NCBI GenBank assembly: GCA_036396795.1
Contig: DASWKF010000090.1
Coordinates: forward strand, 124,001 to 188,000
Length of the DNA: 64,000 nt
Direction of reading: 5' to 3'
Origin: JAHEEM01 sp036396795
GTDB lineage: Bacteria > Pseudomonadota > Gammaproteobacteria > Steroidobacterales > Rariloculaceae
Positions 27,179-35,176 of this stretch are shown piece by piece. The notes below the pieces were generated by a model, which saw nothing but the letters and a program-made list of their open reading frames with translations, was not told the origin of the DNA and made no database searches. The number at the start of each line of letters is the position of its first letter. The first letter of the stretch is position 1. A program made the translations under genes and the position numbers.

Positions 27179-28408
27179 ATGCGGCGTTCAGTGCGTATCT
27201 TCATTTGCATGATGCTCGTCGGCGTGCAAGCCACGGCAGTGGCTCAGCTCTCGCCGACAGGCGGCTCATCCATCGACGCGTATCTCGAGCGCGCCGCGAC
27301 GCAAACCGACGTTCCCGGCGTGGTTGCGATGGTGACGAATCGCGAGGAGACGATCTACCGAGGCGCATTTGGCTGGCAGGACATGGCGCGGCATCGTCCA
27401 ATGGCTCCTGACGCGATATTTCGGATCGCCTCGATGACCAAGCCAGTGACCTCGGTCGCCGTCATGATGCTGATCGAGAACGATCGGATCGAGCTGGACG
27501 ATCCGATCTCGAGATTCCTGCCGGGGCGCGTGCCCGAGGATGTATTCGCATCGTTCGACTTCGATGACCTCAGCTACACGTCTCGTCCTGCCCGTGGCAG
27601 TGTGACGATACGGCAGCTGCTGTCACACACCTCGGGACTCGGCTACCCGTTCTCGAACGAGATCCTGCTGGCCTTGATCGGCGAAGAACAGCCGAGCCCG
27701 AGCGTAACGCGCTATCCGCTGTTGTACGATCCGGGGACACGCTGGACCTACGGCGAGAGCACGCGGATTCTCGGGCAGCTCGTCGAGACGCTGTCGGGTC
27801 TCCCTCTGGATCGTTTTCTTCAGGAGCGGATTTTCGACCCGCTCGATATGCGCGATACGTCCTTTACCGTTCCCGCAATCAAGCTCGACCGTCTCGTCAC
27901 CGTTCACGTGAGGCGCGGGGATGCGCTCGTCGAATCACCCAACCCGACAGACGCGATCGAGGTAGCGCCGCGCGGGGACGGGGGATTGTTCTCGACAGCG
28001 GCCGATTACCTCGCGTTCATACGGATGCTGCTCAACGATGGCCGCGGCCCCGGAGGCGTTCGCATTCTGCGCGCCGAATCGGCCGAGCTCATGCGCGAGA
28101 ATCACATCGGCGAGCTGTACGTCGAGCAGCAGCCGGGTGCCAACGCCGCCCGCAGTCGGACGTTTCCTCTGGGGGCCGGCCGCGATCGCTTCGGCCTCGG
28201 CTTTCAGCTTGCAGGGCCGCACCAGGCGCCGAACATGCGCTCGGCCGGCAGCCTGAGTTGGGCCGGGATCTACAACACGCAGTTTTGGGTGGATCGCGAG
28301 CGCGGGATCGGCGCGGTCTTGCTGATGCAGTACCTGCCGTTTTACGACGAAATCGCAATCGAAACGCTGCAGGGATTCGAGCAACAAGTCTATGAGCATC
28401 TCGAGTAA
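27179..28408 (+). CDS. Class-C beta-lactamase-type serine hydrolase, exported
   Basis: The product is 409 residues; ATG 27179 follows GAGGGGG and starts a signal peptide (IFICMMLVGVQATAVAQ). The nucleophile motif is S85-M-T-K88 in FRIASMTKPVTS. YDPGTRWTYGESTRILG is the tyrosine region, again without the Asn of YxN, and QLLSHTSGLGYPF follows the same plan as the paralogue at 4837. It is probably a periplasmic esterase or peptidase of the EstB type. Its last 17 bases overlap the start of the TRAP binding protein, so they are co-translated. Confidence 0.88.
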   Translation: MRRSVRIFICMMLVGVQATAVAQLSPTGGSSIDAYLERAATQTDVPGVVAMVTNREETIYRGAFGWQDMARHRPMAPDAIFRIASMTKPVTSVAVMMLIENDRIELDDPISRFLPGRVPEDVFASFDFDDLSYTSRPARGSVTIRQLLSHTSGLGYPFSNEILLALIGEEQPSPSVTRYPLLYDPGTRWTYGESTRILGQLVETLSGLPLDRFLQERIFDPLDMRDTSFTVPAIKLDRLVTVHVRRGDALVESPNPTDAIEVAPRGDGGLFSTAADYLAFIRMLLNDGRGPGGVRILRAESAELMRENHIGELYVEQQPGANAARSRTFPLGAGRDRFGLGFQLAGPHQAPNMRSAGSLSWAGIYNTQFWVDRERGIGAVLLMQYLPFYDEIAIETLQGFEQQVYEHLE

Positions 28409-29420
28409 GACAAGACGGCGGTTCCTCAAGACCGCAGCGGCTTGTGGGGCCGCTCTTGCGGGCGGCGCCGCGAGACCGCGAGCTGCCCGCGCGCAGCAGG
28501 GCGGAGGGGACGCGACTTTGCCGTTGACGATTCGCCTCGCAGGATACGGGCCGCCTTCGACGAGCTTCAGCCGCGGACTGGAGCACATCGGCAGCCGGCT
28601 CACGCAGCGCTTCGGTGCCGACGTCGACGTGCGCTACGTCTACAACGTCATGGAAGTCGGATACGGTGGCGGGGATCTGAGCTGGCTCGTGGATGCGGGC
28701 GTCTTGACGCTGGCTTACGCGACCTTGTCGGAAAACATCCCCGAGCTCGAGGCCGCCGCGCTGCCGTTCGTGTTTGCGGACGATGCATCCGCTCGCGCGG
28801 CGATGGATGGGCCCTTGGGTCGGGCGGCTGCTCGCAGCATCGAAGCGGTGCTCGACGTGCGCGTGCTGGGATTTTTCGAGAACGGTTTTCGGCATATTTC
28901 CAACAACGTCCGTCCCGTTCGCACGCCGGCTGATCTGCGAGGTCTGAGGATTCGCTGTCTACCCGTTCAAACGCGCACCTTCGAGCTGCTCGGCGCCGAG
29001 CCGTCGCCGATACCTCTCGCGGAGGCGATCGACGCCATTCGCTCCGGGCAGCTGGACGGCCAGGAAAATCCGTTTGCGAACACCGTGACCTACGGGTTGT
29101 ATTCGCTGCAGCGCTATCACACGGCGACCTATCACTCCTATCTATCGCGGCCGGTGTTCGTCAATCGTGCGGTGTTCGAGTCGTGGCCCGCCGACGTGCA
29201 ATCGGCGCTCGAAACCGCCGTCGGCGAAGCCGTGGCCCTGCAACGGCAGCTCAAGACCCAAGAGGAGGCGGAGGCCGCCGATACGATCCGGGCGGCCGGC
29301 GGGGAGATCCTGGAGCTCACGCAAGCCGAACGCGCTCGCTTCCTCGATGCCGTCGCGCCGATTTATTCGGAAGCCAGGGACCGCTACTCACCGGAGCTGC
29401 TGGCGCTGTTGGATCTTTGA
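28392..29420 (+). CDS. TRAP transporter substrate-binding protein (DctP), Tat-exported
   Basis: The product is 342 residues. The leader has R8-R9-R10-F-L-K, a twin-arginine signal, ending near ARAQ. DctP features are GFFENGFRHISNNVRPVRTPADLRGLRIRC, where the arginine that binds a carboxylate is expected, and AEAIDAIRSGQLDGQENPF. Such proteins bring organic acids to a DctQM permease. No DctQ or DctM gene is in the window, so it is an orphan or works with a permease elsewhere. The start overlaps the serine hydrolase gene, suggesting that the hydrolase releases the ligand this protein binds (inference). Confidence 0.88.
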   Translation: MSISSKTRRRFLKTAAACGAALAGGAARPRAARAQQGGGDATLPLTIRLAGYGPPSTSFSRGLEHIGSRLTQRFGADVDVRYVYNVMEVGYGGGDLSWLVDAGVLTLAYATLSENIPELEAAALPFVFADDASARAAMDGPLGRAAARSIEAVLDVRVLGFFENGFRHISNNVRPVRTPADLRGLRIRCLPVQTRTFELLGAEPSPIPLAEAIDAIRSGQLDGQENPFANTVTYGLYSLQRYHTATYHSYLSRPVFVNRAVFESWPADVQSALETAVGEAVALQRQLKTQEEAEAADTIRAAGGEILELTQAERARFLDAVAPIYSEARDRYSPELLALLDL

Positions 29421-29435
29421 GCGTAGCGGGCGGTA

Positions 29436-30821
29436 TCAAGCCACCAACCGGTAGCACGGCGCGTAAGGACCGGCGAGCTTCATGCGATGCTGCGCGACGA
29501 AGCCGGTCAGGAGCTCGCCGAGCGCGTGAATGACCTCGGGGTCGCCGCGCAGCTCGAACGGGCCGTGCGCTTCGATGGCGCGGACGCCGTTGTCCTTGAC
29601 ATTGCCGGCGACGACCCCGGAAAACGCGCGCCGCAGATGCACCGCAAGATCATGCGGATCCTGAGCCCGACGCAATTGCAGGCTGGCCATCGAATCGTGC
29701 GTGGCCTCGAACGGCTCCTGAAAAGCGCGGTCGACATGCAAGCGCCAGTTGAAGTAATAGGCATCCGTCTGCCCATGGCGGAACTCTGCGACCTGGCGGA
29801 CCGCGTCACGGATCCTCGCGGCGGTCCCGGGGGGGTCGCCGATCTCGATCCGGTAGTGATGCCGGGCCTCGTCACCGAGCGTCGCCAGCACGAACCGGTC
29901 GATGCTGCGGAAATACTCGGCGCTGCTCGGTGGGCCGCTGAGGACTACGGGCACCGGGATCTCCCGGTTCGCTGGCTGCATGAGGATGCCGAGCAGAAAC
30001 AGGAGCTCCTCGGCCGTGCCGGCGCCGCCGGGGAACACGACGATCGCATGAGCGACGCGCACGAAAGCCTCGAGCCGCTTCTCGATGTCCGGCATGATCA
30101 CGAGCTCGTTCACGATCGGGTTGGGTGACTCCGCGGCGATGATTCCGGGCTCGGTGATGCCGACGTAGCGGCCGGCGCGGATGCGTTGCTTCGCATGCGC
30201 GATAGCGGCGCCTTTCATCGGCCCTTTCATCGCGCCGGCGCCGCATCCGGTGCAGACGTCCAGGCCCCGCAAGCCGAGCTGGTAGCCCACTTCCTTGGTG
30301 AAGTCATATTCCTCGCGGGAAATGGCGTGGCCGCCCCAGCAGACCACGAGGTTGGGATCCAATGCCGTTTTCAGGACTCCGGCGTTGCGCAGGATGCGAA
30401 ATACCGCGTCGGTGATGCCGGCGCTGCTTTCCAGGTCGAAGTGGCCCTCGGCCTGCTTGCTGTTGTTGTAGACCACGTCGCGCAGCACCGCGAAAAGCTG
30501 CTCGCGTATGCCGCGGATCATCTTACCGTCGACGAACGCGTCGACGGGCGCGTTCTTCAGGGCGAGCTTCACGCCCCGGTCCTGCTGCACGATGCTGACG
30601 TCGAAATCGGCGTATTGCTCGAGGATCGCGCGCGTGTCGTCGGTCGAGCTGCCGACGTTGAGGACCGCCAACGCGCAGCGCCGCAGGATCTCGCGATGGC
30701 TGCCGTCGGTGGCGTCGCGCAGCCGGCTGACCTCCTGCTGCGACAGCACTTCCAGGCTGCCTTCCGGCATCACCTCGACGATCTGATCACCCACGTTTGC
30801 GGTGGACGCCACCGAGCTCAT
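29436..30821 (-). CDS. ppnN: PpnN-type nucleotide 5'-monophosphate nucleosidase (LOG family)
   Basis: ATG 30821 (MSSVASTANVG) gives 461 residues, near the 454 of E. coli PpnN; upstream codons in frame are arginine-rich shadow. The LOG motif is FPGGAGTAEELLFLLG. VDGKMIRGIREQLFAVLRDVVYN belongs to the N-terminal domain and the C-terminal domain ends PYAPCYRLV. PpnN splits purine and pyrimidine monophosphates into base and ribose-5-phosphate and binds (p)ppGpp. It is the last gene of the GntR operon, 10 bases after the CitE-like gene, and is an unexpected member of it. Confidence 0.92.
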   Translation of the reverse strand: MSSVASTANVGDQIVEVMPEGSLEVLSQQEVSRLRDATDGSHREILRRCALAVLNVGSSTDDTRAILEQYADFDVSIVQQDRGVKLALKNAPVDAFVDGKMIRGIREQLFAVLRDVVYNNSKQAEGHFDLESSAGITDAVFRILRNAGVLKTALDPNLVVCWGGHAISREEYDFTKEVGYQLGLRGLDVCTGCGAGAMKGPMKGAAIAHAKQRIRAGRYVGITEPGIIAAESPNPIVNELVIMPDIEKRLEAFVRVAHAIVVFPGGAGTAEELLFLLGILMQPANREIPVPVVLSGPPSSAEYFRSIDRFVLATLGDEARHHYRIEIGDPPGTAARIRDAVRQVAEFRHGQTDAYYFNWRLHVDRAFQEPFEATHDSMASLQLRRAQDPHDLAVHLRRAFSGVVAGNVKDNGVRAIEAHGPFELRGDPEVIHALGELLTGFVAQHRMKLAGPYAPCYRLVA

Positions 30822-30831
30822 CCGACGCAGC

Positions 30832-31698
30832 CTAGGCGTCGACGCCGGCCAGCGCAAGCACGGCGCGGGCGCGCTTGACGACAGGCACGTCGATGACCTT
30901 GCCGTCCAAGGACGTCGAGCCGCGGCCCTGGCGCTCGGCCTCCTCGAACGCGGCGACGACGCGTCGCGCGTGAGCGATCTCCGCCTCTGACGGCGAGAAG
31001 CCTGCATTGATCACGTCGATCTGGGCCGGGTGGATCGCGAATTTTCCCTTGAACCCGGTCTGTTTCGCGGCGGCGATGTTCGCGCGTAGCCCCGTCTCGT
31101 CCTTGAAGCGGAAATAGGGCGTGTCCAGAGCGACGACGCCGGCCGCTCGAGCCGCGATGCATAGCACGTTTCGCGGGTACTCGACCTCCGACTCGTCTTC
31201 GCGTCTTTCGATTCCGAGATCGTGCGTGAAATCCTCGGCGCCGAACGCAGCGCCGACGATGCGCGGGCTTGCGCTCAGGATTTCGTAGCAGTGGACGATT
31301 GCCTTTGCGGATTCCAGCCAGGGGATCATTCTGAGCGAACCCGACTCGATGCCGGCGCGCGTCTCGAGGCTCGCAAGCAGCTCGGCGACCGCGTGGACGT
31401 CGTCGGGCGTGTCGATCTTGCCGACCGAGATCCCTCGCACATGGGGTCCCACGACCGCCGCGAGATCATCCTCGATCCACTCGGTGTCGAGAGAGTTGAC
31501 CCTCGGAAAAACGGGCACACCGGTGGCGGCGAGCGTCGAAAGATGTGCGTTGATGACCTTGCGGGCGTTTGCCTTCTCCCCCGCGGGGACGGAATCTTCC
31601 ATGTCCGGGATGAACGCATCCGGCCTAAGCCTAAGCGCCTTCTCGAGCATGTTGGCTTTGTTTCCGGGAACGAACAGCAGGCTTCTGAGCGTCGTCAC
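30832..31698 (-). CDS. HpcH/HpaI aldolase/citrate lyase beta family (CitE-like)
   Basis: Start GTG 31698 (TLRSLLFVPGNKANMLEKAL) gives 288 residues, the usual length; longer frames are shadow. The TIM-barrel shows the metal site in DMEDSVPAGEKANAR, the substrate arginine in VFPRVNSLDTEW, the second metal ligands in GAAFGAEDFTHDLGI and the CoA side KGKFAIHPAQIDVIN. The family cleaves or forms malyl-CoA, citramalyl-CoA or similar beta-hydroxyacyl-CoA esters. In this operon it may join or split the carbon skeleton made by the thiamine enzyme. Exact substrate not readable. Confidence 0.88.
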   Translation of the reverse strand: MTTLRSLLFVPGNKANMLEKALRLRPDAFIPDMEDSVPAGEKANARKVINAHLSTLAATGVPVFPRVNSLDTEWIEDDLAAVVGPHVRGISVGKIDTPDDVHAVAELLASLETRAGIESGSLRMIPWLESAKAIVHCYEILSASPRIVGAAFGAEDFTHDLGIERREDESEVEYPRNVLCIAARAAGVVALDTPYFRFKDETGLRANIAAAKQTGFKGKFAIHPAQIDVINAGFSPSEAEIAHARRVVAAFEEAERQGRGSTSLDGKVIDVPVVKRARAVLALAGVDA

Positions 31699-31742
31699 CG
31701 GAATCTCTGCTGTTGCTGACCGTTGAGCAAGCGTCTGTGCGG

Positions 31743-33872
31743 CTACAACAACCCGGCGCCTCTGGCCCATTGATACTTCGCGCCCAGGATCGCGACCGGA
31801 AGCTCGGTGGTATACGGGCAGGCGACGATACCGCGCTCGTAGAGATACTCCGAGGCCTCTTCGACCTGAACGTCGCCGACCAACGAGGCGACGATCGGTT
31901 TGTTGATGCCTTTGTCCCGCGCTTCCTGGACGACGCGGGCGCAGAGCTCCGCGAACACCATAGGCGGGGTGATGATCGTGTGCCAATAGCCGAGGATCAA
32001 TGAATGAATGCGATCGTCCTCGAGCCCGAGACGGATGGTTTTCTCGTACGTCGTCGGCGGCTCGCCGCCGGTAATGTCGACGGGATTGCCGGAAGCGCCG
32101 AAAGGCGGAATGAATTTCTTGAAAGCCTCGTCTAGATCGGGCGGAAACTTCATCAGCGACAGCCCGTTGTCGACGCAGGCGTCCGACAAGAGCACGCCTG
32201 AGCCGCCGGCCCCCGTGATGATGACGATGTCCTCACCCTTGGGCGTCGGCAGGACCGGCAAGCCGCGCGCGAACTGCAGCAGATCGTTCAGCGCGTACGC
32301 GCGAATGACGCCGCTGGCTTTGAGCAGGTCGTCGTAGATCTTGTCGTTGCCGGCCAGCGCTCCCGTATGGGAGGCTGCGGCCTTGGCGCCGAGCTGCGTT
32401 CGCCCCGCCTTGAGCATTACGATGGGCTTCTTCTTGGAGACCCGCTTGGCGACTTCGGCGAAGCTGCGGCCGTCCTTGAGGTCCTCCGCGTGCATCGCTA
32501 TGACTTCGGTGTTCTCATCCTGCTCGAAAAAGGTCAGCAGATCGTCCTCGTCGAGATCGGACTTGTTGCCGAGGCCGACGATCGCCGACACGCCCATTTT
32601 GGTCGAGCGGCTGAAGCCGATGATGGACATGCCGACGCCGCCGCTCTGAGACGACAGGGCCGCCTTGCCTTTGACGTCGTAAGGTGTGCAGAAGGTCGCG
32701 CAGAGGTTCGCCGGCGTGTAATAGAAGCCGTAGATATTCGGCCCCATGATGCGCACGTTGTGCTTGCGCGCAACGGCGAGGAGCTGATCTTGGAGGTCCT
32801 TCTCACCGACCTCGGCGAAACCCGACGGAATCATGACCGCGCCGGGGATATGCTTCTCGCCGACCTCCTCCATGGCGGCGATGCAGAACTTGGCCGGGAC
32901 CGCGAACACGGCGACGTCGACGTCGCCGGGAATGTCCTTGACGCTCTTGTAGGCTCTCTTGCCGAGGATCTCGTCGGCCTTCGGGTTGATCGGGTAAAGC
33001 TCTCCCGCATAGCCGCCGTTGATGATGTTCTTCATCACGGAGTTGCCGATCTTGCCCTCGCTGTCTGACGCGCCGATCACGGCGACGGCCTTGGGGTTCA
33101 TGATCCGCCGCATGGCGGTCACGATCTCTTGCTGGCTCGGCCGATAGACGGGCTTGGGCGGCGTGAAATCCACGCTGATGAGCGCATCGACCGCGGTTGC
33201 GCCTTTGCTGTCCGCGAGGATCGGATTCAGGTCGATTTCCTTGATCTGGGGAAAATCAGCCGTGAGCTCCGAGACGTTCACGATGATCTTCGCGAGCGCT
33301 TCGCGCTCGACGGGCTTGGCGCCGCGAACGCCTTTGAGTATTTCCGCAGCCTTGATTCCGTCGAGCATGGACAGGGCATCGGTCCTGGTCGCGGGCGCGA
33401 GACGGAAGGTGATGTCCTTGAGGATCTCGACGAGGATGCCGCCCAAGCCGAAGGCGACGAGCTTGCCGAAGCTCGGATCGGTGACCGCGCCGACGATGAC
33501 TTCCTGGCCGCCGGATACCATCTGCTGAATCTGCACGCCGACGAGCTTCGCGTCCGCCTTGTAGGCTTTGGTCTTCGACATGATCGACTCGAAGCCCGCC
33601 TTTGCCGCCGCATCGTCGGCGACGCCTATGAGCACGCCGCCGGCCTCCGTCTTGTGCAGAATGTCCGGCGAGACGATCTTCATGACGACGGGATAGCCGA
33701 TGGCCGCGGCGATCTTGGCGGCTTCGGCAGCGGACGTCGCGAGCCCTTCCTTGGGCAAGGGGATCGCATAAGCGTCACAGACTTGTTTGCATTCCGGGGC
33801 TGTCAGCGACGCGCGACCCGCGGCTTTGACCCGGTCCAACACGGCTCGCACGGTTGCGCGACGATCAGTCAT
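31743..33872 (-). CDS. ADP-forming acyl-CoA synthetase (acetate-CoA ligase family)
   Basis: The product is 709 residues. An ATP-grasp domain comes first (residues 1-230: GYPVVMKIVSPDILHKTEAGGV, EIDLNPIL), then a CoA-binding Rossmann domain (KAVAVIGASDSEGKIGNSVM) and the ligase domains with the phospho-histidine in AAASHTGALAGNDKIYDDL. The ATP-grasp-first order is a rearrangement of the common CoA-binding-first order. The enzyme turns an acyl-CoA, ADP and phosphate into acid, CoA and ATP, or the reverse. In this operon it could harvest energy from the CoA ester or activate the starting acid. It is 23 bases after the frc-like gene. Confidence 0.9.
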   Translation of the reverse strand: MTDRRATVRAVLDRVKAAGRASLTAPECKQVCDAYAIPLPKEGLATSAAEAAKIAAAIGYPVVMKIVSPDILHKTEAGGVLIGVADDAAAKAGFESIMSKTKAYKADAKLVGVQIQQMVSGGQEVIVGAVTDPSFGKLVAFGLGGILVEILKDITFRLAPATRTDALSMLDGIKAAEILKGVRGAKPVEREALAKIIVNVSELTADFPQIKEIDLNPILADSKGATAVDALISVDFTPPKPVYRPSQQEIVTAMRRIMNPKAVAVIGASDSEGKIGNSVMKNIINGGYAGELYPINPKADEILGKRAYKSVKDIPGDVDVAVFAVPAKFCIAAMEEVGEKHIPGAVMIPSGFAEVGEKDLQDQLLAVARKHNVRIMGPNIYGFYYTPANLCATFCTPYDVKGKAALSSQSGGVGMSIIGFSRSTKMGVSAIVGLGNKSDLDEDDLLTFFEQDENTEVIAMHAEDLKDGRSFAEVAKRVSKKKPIVMLKAGRTQLGAKAAASHTGALAGNDKIYDDLLKASGVIRAYALNDLLQFARGLPVLPTPKGEDIVIITGAGGSGVLLSDACVDNGLSLMKFPPDLDEAFKKFIPPFGASGNPVDITGGEPPTTYEKTIRLGLEDDRIHSLILGYWHTIITPPMVFAELCARVVQEARDKGINKPIVASLVGDVQVEEASEYLYERGIVACPYTTELPVAILGAKYQWARGAGLL

Positions 33873-33895
33873 GTTCGGTCTCTCCCTGTTCGGAT

Positions 33896-35146
33896 CTACT
33901 TCGGAGGCTCTCTGGTGAATGCGCCGGCCTGCTTGAGCTCGTGAACCTTATCCCTGCCGTAGGCCAGCACGTCCGCCAGAATCTCCTCCGTGTGCTCGCC
34001 CAGCAGCGGCGAGCGCTCGATCTCCACCGGAGAGTCGGAGAGCTTGATCGGACAACCGAGGTTGTACCATTTGCCGCGCTCCGGGTGATCGAGCTCCAGG
34101 TACATTTCCCGGAGCCTGACGTGCGCGTCGTTGGCCAGATCCATGGTGCTCATGATCGGTCCGCAGGGCACGTCGATCTCATTGAGAATCTCCATGAGCT
34201 CCCGCTTGGTATAGGCGCTCGCGAAGTCTTCGAGCAGCTGCCACATCGCGGCCTGGTTCTTTCTGCGAGCATCGATGTGGTCGAAACGCTTGTCGTTGAC
34301 GAGCGCTTCACCGCCGATGCGGTTTGCCAGCGCGTTCCAGACATGCTCCTGCACGACGATGTAGAGATAGTCGTTCGGCCCGCCGGGTTTGCACTTGATC
34401 GCGTTGCCGAGCTGACCCCCGCCGGAATCGTTGCCCGCCCGTGGCGTGAAATCCTCGAAATCTTGATTCGAGTACTCGGACAAGGGGCCGTGCTCGAGTC
34501 GCTGGTGGTCACGCCATTTCACGCGGACGAGGTTCATGACGCAGTCCATCATCGCGCATTCGACGTACTGGCCGCGGCCCGTGCGCTCGCGTTGCAGCAG
34601 CGCCGCCAGTATCCCGGCCATGAGATGCACGCCGGTGCCGGAGTCGCCTATCTGCGCCCCCGCGACCACGGGCGGTCCGTCGATGAAGCCGCTGGTGCTC
34701 ATCGCGCCGCCCATCGCCTGGGCGACGTTCTCATAGGCCTTGAACGCCGCATAGGGGCCTTCGCTGCCAAAGCCTTTGATGGAGGCCATGACGATGCGCG
34801 GGTTGATTTCGTGAATTTTTTTCCAGCCGAAGCCGAGCCGGTCCAGCACCCCCGGTCCGAAGTTTTCCATGACCACGTCACAGATCTTGAGCAGATCGGT
34901 GAAAACTTCCTTGCCTTGCTGATTCTTGAGATTCACGGTGATCGAGCGCTTGTTGCAGTTGAGCATCGTGAAGTAGAGGCTGTCTGCGCCCGGGATGTCG
35001 CGTAACTGCTTGCGCGTCGCATCGCCCATCGGCGACTCGAGCTTGATGACATCGGCGCCGAGGAAGCCCATGAGCTGGCTCGACGTCGGCCCCGCCTGCA
35101 CGTGCGTCATGTCCAGGATACGAATACCCGATAGTGCTTTTTCCAT
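33896..35146 (-). CDS. frc: Formyl-CoA:oxalate CoA-transferase-like (CaiB/BaiF, class III)
   Basis: The product is 416 residues, the length of E. coli YfdW. The catalytic aspartate is D168 in VAGAQIGDSGTGVHL. TRKQLRDIP and YFTMLNCNKRSI match YfdW closely, with Gln where the Oxalobacter enzyme has Trp48. The glycine loop reads NDSGGGQLGNA instead of GGGGQPGW, so it is slightly altered. Frc moves CoA from formyl-CoA to oxalate. The altered loop and the non-classical thiamine enzyme next to it leave room for another acid acceptor. It lies 30 bases after the thiamine enzyme gene. Confidence 0.8.
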   Translation of the reverse strand: MEKALSGIRILDMTHVQAGPTSSQLMGFLGADVIKLESPMGDATRKQLRDIPGADSLYFTMLNCNKRSITVNLKNQQGKEVFTDLLKICDVVMENFGPGVLDRLGFGWKKIHEINPRIVMASIKGFGSEGPYAAFKAYENVAQAMGGAMSTSGFIDGPPVVAGAQIGDSGTGVHLMAGILAALLQRERTGRGQYVECAMMDCVMNLVRVKWRDHQRLEHGPLSEYSNQDFEDFTPRAGNDSGGGQLGNAIKCKPGGPNDYLYIVVQEHVWNALANRIGGEALVNDKRFDHIDARRKNQAAMWQLLEDFASAYTKRELMEILNEIDVPCGPIMSTMDLANDAHVRLREMYLELDHPERGKWYNLGCPIKLSDSPVEIERSPLLGEHTEEILADVLAYGRDKVHELKQAGAFTREPPK

Positions 35147-35176
35147 CGTCCGGCGTTCCTTGTTCTTCTCTTGATC

